Below the pieces are notes generated by a model that saw only the letters and a program-made list of their open reading frames with translations, was not told the DNA's origin and made no database searches. The position numbers were made by a program, and so were the translations under genes. From Marinobacter sp. (GTDB lineage Bacteria; Pseudomonadota; Gammaproteobacteria; Pseudomonadales; Oleiphilaceae), in contig JAIUMV010000016.1 of NCBI GenBank assembly GCA_022565395.1, positions 1 to 64,000 of the forward strand: 64,000 nucleotides of DNA, given 5' to 3'. Position 1 is the stretch's first letter. Every line of letters begins with the position of its first letter. Of the stretch, positions 58,408 through 64,000 are shown one piece after another.

Positions 58408-60849
58408 CTAGGGGTCGGTGGCCGGCGTCTGCAGATTCAGGGTGACCGGCGCCAGGGCGTCCAGCGGCTGTGGTTTGGCCAGCCGGAAACCCTGGCCGTA
58501 ATGCAGCCCCGCAGCGCGGATATGGCGCAGGGTGTCGTCATCCTCAATAAAGGTGGCAACGGTTTCCTTGCCTGCTGCCACGGCGATGCGATGCAACGCC
58601 TCCACCATCACCTGCTGCACAGAATCCTGGTGCAGGTTGGCCATCAGGCCCTGATCCAGTTTGATCACATCCACCGGCAGTCGTGCGGCGAGGCCGAAGC
58701 TTTCAACGGACGCCCCTGCGCCATCCAGCGCCACCCGGCAGCCGATTTCGTGCAGCGCATCGCAGAGTAGCGCCACTTCATCCGGGTATTGGGTGGCATC
58801 ACTTTCACGAATCTCAAAGCAGAAGCGCTCGGCAGTGAAGCTGGAATTTTCCAGCTCCCGTTCGACGAAATCCGCGAAGCCGTCATCCAGTGCGCTGGCG
58901 AGTGACAGGTTGAAGCCACAGTACTTCAGTCGCGGCTCCAGCAGTGGATGTTGAGCCAGCCAGGCCAGGGTCTTGCGAATCACCAGCCGGTCCAGTTGCT
59001 TGGCCAGGTCAAAGCGCTCGGCAATAGGAAGAAACTCGCCGGGTTGCCAGAGTATCTCCTCGCCATCCCGCTGCAGCCGCAAGCGGGCAAGAATTTCCAC
59101 GTGGTCGCCCCAGGTGGCGCTGGCCACGGGTCGCAGCGCCTGGAAGGCCAGCTCCAGATGATGGTCGTCCAGACAGGCCTGCAGTGCATGCAGGTGCTGA
59201 CGGGCAAGCTTCTCCGGCTCCAGCGCGCGGTTATGCTGGCCGACATGGATACGGTCCCGCCCCGCAAGTTTCGCCGAGTGGCAGAGGTCTGCTGCCAGCC
59301 CCAACAGCGCGTCAGGATCGATGTCAGGGTGCTGTTCAATCATCAGCAAACCACCGCTGGTGGTGACCCGGTAGGTGGCCTGCTCAAAGTCAAAGGCAAA
59401 CTGCCGGACCTGTTCCCGCAGCTCTTCCGCCAGGCGGCGCCCGGTCGCTTCGTCACAATTCTCAATCAGCAGAGCAAACTTGTCGCCGCTGAGCCGGGCC
59501 AGGGCGTCCCGTTGCCGTACCCGCAAACCGAGGGCGCTGGCCAGCTCCCGTAACAGGCGGTCGCTCTGAGTCGGCCCCAGGGGTTCGCAGGCGGCATCAA
59601 AGTGATCCAGGTCCAGCACCAGCAGGGCATGGTAGTGGGCGCCGGGTTTCTTTACCAGGCGAGTGAGCCGGTGCAGGAACTCGCGCCGATTCAGCAGTCC
59701 GGTCAGAGGGTCATGGGTGTTGAGGTATTTGAGATTGTTGCCGCCGCGCACCCGGTGGCTGATATCCCGCGCCACCTGAATGGCGCCCAGCAGCTCGCCC
59801 TGGGCATTCAGCAAGCGCTGATAGCGGAATTCGAAAATGGGTAACTCCCGTTCCTGGTGGGCCAGGGGCATCTCGATCATGAACTGGTCGCGCTCGAAGG
59901 CCCGTTGCCAGAGTTGCAGAACCAGCCGGCGCTCGTTGGGGTGTTCGCTGAGCAGGTCCCCCAGGTTGTCCTGCAGGCTGGGGGTGACGCCGAAGGTCAG
60001 GCTGAACTGATGCGCAAAGGCGGGATTGAAGCTGATAAGGTTCATGGTGGGGTCCACCGCCGCCATCAGTTCATCGCTCGCAGCCATCAGGCTGTCCATC
60101 ATCTGTCTCAGGTTCTGTTCGGTCTGCTGTTGCTGGTAATGCGCTGTCAGGTCCGTGACGGTGCCGGCAATACGGTGAATGGTGTCACCCTCGCGCAAGG
60201 CGCAGGCGCTGAGCTTAACCTGGCGCAGCCGCTGCCGGGCGGTGATAAGGGTCAGGCAAATGCTGAAGCCCTTACCCGTGCGCAGGCACCGTCGCAGCAG
60301 TGCGCGCACCCGCTGTTGGTTGCCCTGGACATAGAAGATTGCCTGTTCAGGCGTGAGGGTGGCGCTCGCACGCAAGTCAAGCAGGGCGAAGATTCGGGGC
60401 GACCAGCGCACATCCCGCAGGTTGGCATCCACCTCCCAAATGCCGGTATCCGAACTGGTTTCCATCAGTTCCAGTAGCCGGGGGTCCACCTGCTGGAAGT
60501 CGTGCAGGCGTACCCGGGTGTCACTCTCCAGGCTGGTCCGGTTTGCCTCCCGCCCGCTGTTGATCAGGGCGGTGAAAAAGTAGCCGTCCTTGTGACGCAG
60601 GGTGAGTATCACCGGCTCGCCACGGCGCAGCTTGTCGCGATGGGTCGGGTGCAACGGATCATCGTCGCGGCCGGCAGCCAGCTTGCGAGCCTCAAGGCCA
60701 CGCAGCTCCAGCGGCGTGTAACCGAGGATAGCCTCCGCCTGGGGGTCCGCCTCGGTGATCAGGCCATTGTCGTCGAGCCGGATCAGTGTGCCCCTGGCGC
60801 TGGGGCCATGACCGTCGCTTCGATATCGCCTTATGGTGTATTCCCTCAA
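58408..60849 (-). CDS. PAS-GGDEF-EAL protein with degenerate active sites
   Basis: An 813-residue cytoplasmic protein with a tandem PAS region (~20-370, e.g. EAILGYTPLEL and GTVTDLTAHYQQQ), a GGDEF domain (~385-540) and an EAL domain (~565-805). GGDEF reads SGDKF, so it is probably not a cyclase. In EAL, EILARL keeps the ExL glutamate but DDFGTG has become DGAGAS and AEGVE has become ATFIE, so two metal-site positions are lost. It is therefore more likely a c-di-GMP receptor, in the manner of LapD or FimX, than an enzyme. The start is a TTG at 60849; no better codon is near. It converges with argH. Confidence 0.82.
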   Translation of the reverse strand: MREYTIRRYRSDGHGPSARGTLIRLDDNGLITEADPQAEAILGYTPLELRGLEARKLAAGRDDDPLHPTHRDKLRRGEPVILTLRHKDGYFFTALINSGREANRTSLESDTRVRLHDFQQVDPRLLELMETSSDTGIWEVDANLRDVRWSPRIFALLDLRASATLTPEQAIFYVQGNQQRVRALLRRCLRTGKGFSICLTLITARQRLRQVKLSACALREGDTIHRIAGTVTDLTAHYQQQQTEQNLRQMMDSLMAASDELMAAVDPTMNLISFNPAFAHQFSLTFGVTPSLQDNLGDLLSEHPNERRLVLQLWQRAFERDQFMIEMPLAHQERELPIFEFRYQRLLNAQGELLGAIQVARDISHRVRGGNNLKYLNTHDPLTGLLNRREFLHRLTRLVKKPGAHYHALLVLDLDHFDAACEPLGPTQSDRLLRELASALGLRVRQRDALARLSGDKFALLIENCDEATGRRLAEELREQVRQFAFDFEQATYRVTTSGGLLMIEQHPDIDPDALLGLAADLCHSAKLAGRDRIHVGQHNRALEPEKLARQHLHALQACLDDHHLELAFQALRPVASATWGDHVEILARLRLQRDGEEILWQPGEFLPIAERFDLAKQLDRLVIRKTLAWLAQHPLLEPRLKYCGFNLSLASALDDGFADFVERELENSSFTAERFCFEIRESDATQYPDEVALLCDALHEIGCRVALDGAGASVESFGLAARLPVDVIKLDQGLMANLHQDSVQQVMVEALHRIAVAAGKETVATFIEDDDTLRHIRAAGLHYGQGFRLAKPQPLDALAPVTLNLQTPATDP

Positions 60850-60988
60850 GTTCCGCCCCGCATCACTGACAATTCCGGTAGGTTCTGAAATACTGTGAGG
60901 AACAAGCCCCGGTGTTGGATGGCTGTTCGCCTGCTGACACTATCATACTGTTTACCTGTCGAGTTTGAAGCATCTGGACGGAGCGCCC

Positions 60989-63856
60989 GTGAATCTGCTG
61001 TCAGCAGCCATAACCCTGGACTTTGAGGAAGGTGTGGACCGCAAGACGCTCCGCAACCTCGCCGACCGATTTCGGGCGGTCAGTCGAGCGCGCTGGCAGC
61101 GGGCGCGTGCCGCACTGAGTTACCGTCAGCAGGGTGTGCTGGATCTGCTGCCGCTGATCTTTCACCTCAATCACCCGGCGTTACCAGGCTATGTGCATGG
61201 CCGCTGCCCTTACGGTATAGACCATTTTCAGCCAGACCGTGAAACCCTTGCCGCTGCTCAGGCTCAGGCACGCTCGTTCCGTTTTCACAGTACCACTCGC
61301 AAGGCGGATATTGAGGCCCTGTTCATGATGGGCAGTCCGGGTACCCTGGGGCACTCGGTGGCCAGTGATCTGGATGTCTGGCTTTGCCACCGGCCGGATC
61401 TGGATGAAGACCAGCTGCAATGGCTGGATGCCAAGGCGACCGCGGTGTCGGAATGGGCGGACAGCCTGGGGGTGGAGTTGCACTTCTTTGCCATGTCGGC
61501 GGCGGACTGGCGTGCCGGCCGACAGCGGGCGGAAGTGACGGGCGAGAACTGCGGCAGTGCCCAGCACTATCTGCTGCTGGATGAGTTCTATCGCACGGGT
61601 GTTCACCTGGCGGGCCGTATGCCCCTGTGGTGGCTGATTCCGGCTGAGCGTGAGGCAGACTATCAGCGCATTGCCCAGCAGTTGCTGGACGGTCGTTTCG
61701 TCAAAGCTGAACAGTTTCTGGATTTTGGCCCTGTGCCGGAGATTCCGGAGCAGGAGTTTCTCGGTGCTGGCGTATGGCAGCTCTACAAGGGCATTGATGC
61801 GCCATGGAAGTCCATCCTCAAGCTGCTGCTGATTGAATGCTATGCCCGTGACCGCCAGCAGGGCCCTCTGGCACTGGCCTTTAAACAGGCTGTGTTTCAG
61901 GGACGGATCGATGCCGACGAGCTGGACCCCTATGTCATGCTCTATCAGCGCCTGGACGCCTGGCTGACCAGTGCCGGTCTGGGCAAACGCCTGGAGCTGG
62001 TGCGGCGGGCGCTGTACCTGAAGGCGGGCTTGCCACTGACCCGGCTGGATCGTTCCGGCGTTACTGACTGGCGGGCTCACTTGCTGCGGCGCCTGGTTGA
62101 GGGCTGGGGTTGGGGGCGTGCTGAGCTGTTGTTTCTTGATAATCGCCAGCAGTGGCGGGCTGAGGATGTGCAGCAGATGCGCCGCACGGTGGTCAACGAG
62201 TTGGCCCACAGTTACCGGTTGTTATCCCGGCTGGCCCGGGACCATGCGGTCAGCGCTGCTATCAGCGCGGCGGATATTGGGTTGTTGGGGCGCAAGCTCT
62301 ATGCGGCGTTCCAGCGTAAAGCGGGCAAGATCGAACTGATCAACCCCAATCTGGCCCCCTCTCTGGCGGAGGAGAACCTGTGCTTCTTCCATCAGTCAGC
62401 CCGTGAAGGCGGGCAAGGGCAGCAGGGCTGGCTGTTGTACCGGAATCTGGAGAATCCCCAGGAAGCACTCTGGCAGCCGGTGATCCGGCGCAGCGGTAAT
62501 CTCACCGACATGCTGGTGTGGTGCCACTGCAACGGCCTGTTATCCCGCGCCACCCGCTATGCCGTGCAGGCTGGCAGCACCGTGTTGACCCAGGCGGAGC
62601 TGCGGGCGCTGGTGGACGCTCTGGCCGAGCGGCTGCCGGTGCCGGTGCCGCCAGCAGGACGGGAGGCACTGCTGCGCCCGGCGATGCCGCTGCAGGTGAT
62701 GCTGCTGGTGAATGTGGGCTTGGACCCACAGCCGGGGCTGTCTGAAAAGGGTCTGCATAAACTCAGTGAGCGTCATGACTCGCTGGAGTTCAGCGGGGCT
62801 GGCGACAATCTGGTGTTGAGTGTGGACCAGGTGTTGCTCAATACCTGGCATGAGGTGAGCTTGCAGCACTATGCCTCCGGCGATGTGCTGATCCAATGCC
62901 TGAAAAATTATCTGGCGGCGGTAAGCCAATGCGGTGGCCGGTTGCCAGTCCTCAGTGTGCACTGCCATGCCGGCACCTACGCCAGCGGGATTGCCCGCCG
63001 GGTACAGGAATTGTTCGACGATGTAGGACGTTACTTCTTCGCTGGCGGACAGGGCCCGCACCCCCTGCGCTACGTGATTGGCATGGGGCGCCGCTTTTTT
63101 GTCCTGCAGTTCAGCGAACGGCAGCCCGGATTTGTGGCTCTGGATAGCCTAAGTGCCTTGCTGGACTACCTGTTGAAACCCCAGTCCAGTTACGCACCCG
63201 TTGTCTTTGATCGCTACACGCTGATGACGGATCCGGCGCTGCGTGCGGTATGCCACGCCAGCCAGCCGGGTTGCGTGCAGGTGTTCTATCAGTTTGCCGG
63301 ACAACAGGCGCGCCTGTGGGTGGTGGATGAGCTCGGTAGTCTGTGCAGTTGGGAGCAGGAAGCCAGTCAGCGCTCCCATGTGCTGGGACCGTTGCTGCGG
63401 TTTCTGGATAACCTGTTGGAGCGTCGTCAGCTTCGGCAGTCGTTGCTGGCTGGCGACGCGCACCTTACCCTCAGTTGTACGGAAGTGATACAACGGGGGC
63501 ATGATGTCACTCTGGAGCGGCGCCCGGTACTGGTGGACGATCTGCCTCTGGATGGTATCGAGGTGCAGGCCGTGGGTGTGCCGGAGAGTGACAGCAGTCT
63601 GGGCTTTGACATCTATTGTGGTGAACAGGAGTTCAGCTTCGCAGAGCATGGTCATCAACTGGCCATGGCAGTCGCTCATTACATCCGCAGTCTGCGGCAG
63701 GCGCCGGGTCACTATCCGGTCTACCTTACCGATCTGCATTTGCCCCATGATCTGGACCCGCACTCCTATCAACAGGACCTGCAGACCTGTCAGTACCTTG
63801 CCTTCCGTCTGCGACTGCAGCAGGCGCTGACGTCGGCGCTGGCAAGGCTGGGCTAG
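60989..63856 (+). CDS. cyaA: Class I adenylate cyclase
   Basis: A 955-residue proteobacterial class I cyclase, which makes cAMP for Crp/Vfr. The N-terminal catalytic half has FMMGSPGTLGHSVASDLDVWLCH, the S..SDLDVW nucleotidyltransferase motif with metal-binding Asp residues, and PLWWLIP. The C-terminal half holds the regulatory region (HVLGPLLRFLDNL). The start is GTG at 60989 with CGGAG five bases upstream, giving MNLLSAAITLDFEEG; TTG at 60965 would add eight residues. It is divergent from the GGDEF-EAL gene. Confidence 0.94.
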   Translation: MNLLSAAITLDFEEGVDRKTLRNLADRFRAVSRARWQRARAALSYRQQGVLDLLPLIFHLNHPALPGYVHGRCPYGIDHFQPDRETLAAAQAQARSFRFHSTTRKADIEALFMMGSPGTLGHSVASDLDVWLCHRPDLDEDQLQWLDAKATAVSEWADSLGVELHFFAMSAADWRAGRQRAEVTGENCGSAQHYLLLDEFYRTGVHLAGRMPLWWLIPAEREADYQRIAQQLLDGRFVKAEQFLDFGPVPEIPEQEFLGAGVWQLYKGIDAPWKSILKLLLIECYARDRQQGPLALAFKQAVFQGRIDADELDPYVMLYQRLDAWLTSAGLGKRLELVRRALYLKAGLPLTRLDRSGVTDWRAHLLRRLVEGWGWGRAELLFLDNRQQWRAEDVQQMRRTVVNELAHSYRLLSRLARDHAVSAAISAADIGLLGRKLYAAFQRKAGKIELINPNLAPSLAEENLCFFHQSAREGGQGQQGWLLYRNLENPQEALWQPVIRRSGNLTDMLVWCHCNGLLSRATRYAVQAGSTVLTQAELRALVDALAERLPVPVPPAGREALLRPAMPLQVMLLVNVGLDPQPGLSEKGLHKLSERHDSLEFSGAGDNLVLSVDQVLLNTWHEVSLQHYASGDVLIQCLKNYLAAVSQCGGRLPVLSVHCHAGTYASGIARRVQELFDDVGRYFFAGGQGPHPLRYVIGMGRRFFVLQFSERQPGFVALDSLSALLDYLLKPQSSYAPVVFDRYTLMTDPALRAVCHASQPGCVQVFYQFAGQQARLWVVDELGSLCSWEQEASQRSHVLGPLLRFLDNLLERRQLRQSLLAGDAHLTLSCTEVIQRGHDVTLERRPVLVDDLPLDGIEVQAVGVPESDSSLGFDIYCGEQEFSFAEHGHQLAMAVAHYIRSLRQAPGHYPVYLTDLHLPHDLDPHSYQQDLQTCQYLAFRLRLQQALTSALARLG

Positions 63857-63941
63857 CTCGCCGCCCCAGACACGGGCGGCTCGCCTCCTGGCCCGCCTGT
63901 CCGGTATACTGCGGCAAAACTGTGTGGAACCCGGAGTGCCC

Positions 63942-64000
63942 ATGTTCATACCAAAAAGTCTGTTGCTGTTGACGGTGGTTGCAGCCCTGGCCGGGTGTGG
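63942..64000 (+). CDS. lptM: Small lipoprotein, N-terminal part (LptM/YifL type)
   Basis: The last 59 bases encode MFIPKSLLLLTVVAALAGCG, a lipoprotein signal peptide with lipobox LAGC, cut by the window end. A small lipoprotein of the LptM (YifL) type lies just after cyaA and before lysA/dapF in many gammaproteobacteria, which fits the place. CCGGAG precedes the ATG. Only the signal is visible, so the name rests on synteny. Confidence 0.7.
   Translation, partial: MFIPKSLLLLTVVAALAGC

Overview
The window is about 60% G+C DNA from a gammaproteobacterium. The order hemY-hemX-hemD-hemC-algR-algZ / argH / (GGDEF-EAL gene) / cyaA / lptM resembles Pseudomonas. The Na+-type PomAB stator, ubiD followed by a flavin reductase, and rmf fit a marine, aerobic, motile relative (Pseudomonadales/Oceanospirillales, for example the Alcanivorax or Marinobacter kind). 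I cannot name the genus from sequence alone.

Positions 1-2900 are an accessory scar. They hold the 3' end of an IS3-family element, a photolyase/cryptochrome gene whose start codon lies three bases from the IS end, an IS66-family remnant, and a copy of the tRNA-Arg(CCG) 3' end that looks like an old integration site. Next come the intact tRNA-Arg(CCG) and a second, truncated copy of its promoter and 5' end, fused to a string of small hairpins.

From 3090 on the window is almost all core genome, densely packed. 3-9.4 kb: iron storage (bfd, bfr), phosphomannomutase, outer-membrane phospholipase A, cytochrome c5, Rep helicase. 9.5-20.4 kb: a GGDEF-EAL protein, tex, gshA, rmf, a FliL-like protein, dsbB, rsd/algQ, an AraC regulator, an FKBP isomerase and two small conserved proteins. 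20.5-31.3 kb: an unusual PEP-synthase-like protein, pomAB, gdhA, an ABC-F ATPase, ppx, trxA, mobA. 31.4-40.1 kb: an orphan protein, a TetR/glyoxalase pair with two palindromic operators, the molybdenum-cofactor operon moaB-moeA-moaD-moaE, a MAPEG protein, a lipoprotein gamma-glutamyltransferase, a MerR regulator facing a metal-efflux permease across a classic MerR operator, and a DUF1415 protein.

40.1-46.4 kb is a signalling block: a PAS diguanylate cyclase, a response regulator with GGDEF-EAL output, a solute-binding lipoprotein and a histidine kinase. The last three are packed stop-to-start and look like one ligand-sensing c-di-GMP circuit. 46.6-64 kb: rho, ubiD with its reductase, a repeat-rich intergenic region, haem synthesis genes (hemC, hemD, hemX, hemY), algZR, argH, a degenerate GGDEF-EAL receptor, class I adenylate cyclase, and the start of a small lipoprotein gene (lptM type).

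Four GGDEF/EAL genes in 64 kb, together with AlgZR, Rsd and CyaA, make this a region rich in second-messenger and envelope regulation. I found no CRISPR array, no complete prophage and no intact transposon. The best candidates for something little described are the KaiC-like/ATP-grasp protein (20555-23149), the kinase/binding-protein/EAL trio (41211-46447), and the tRNA-Arg fragment with its hairpin string (2623-2863).
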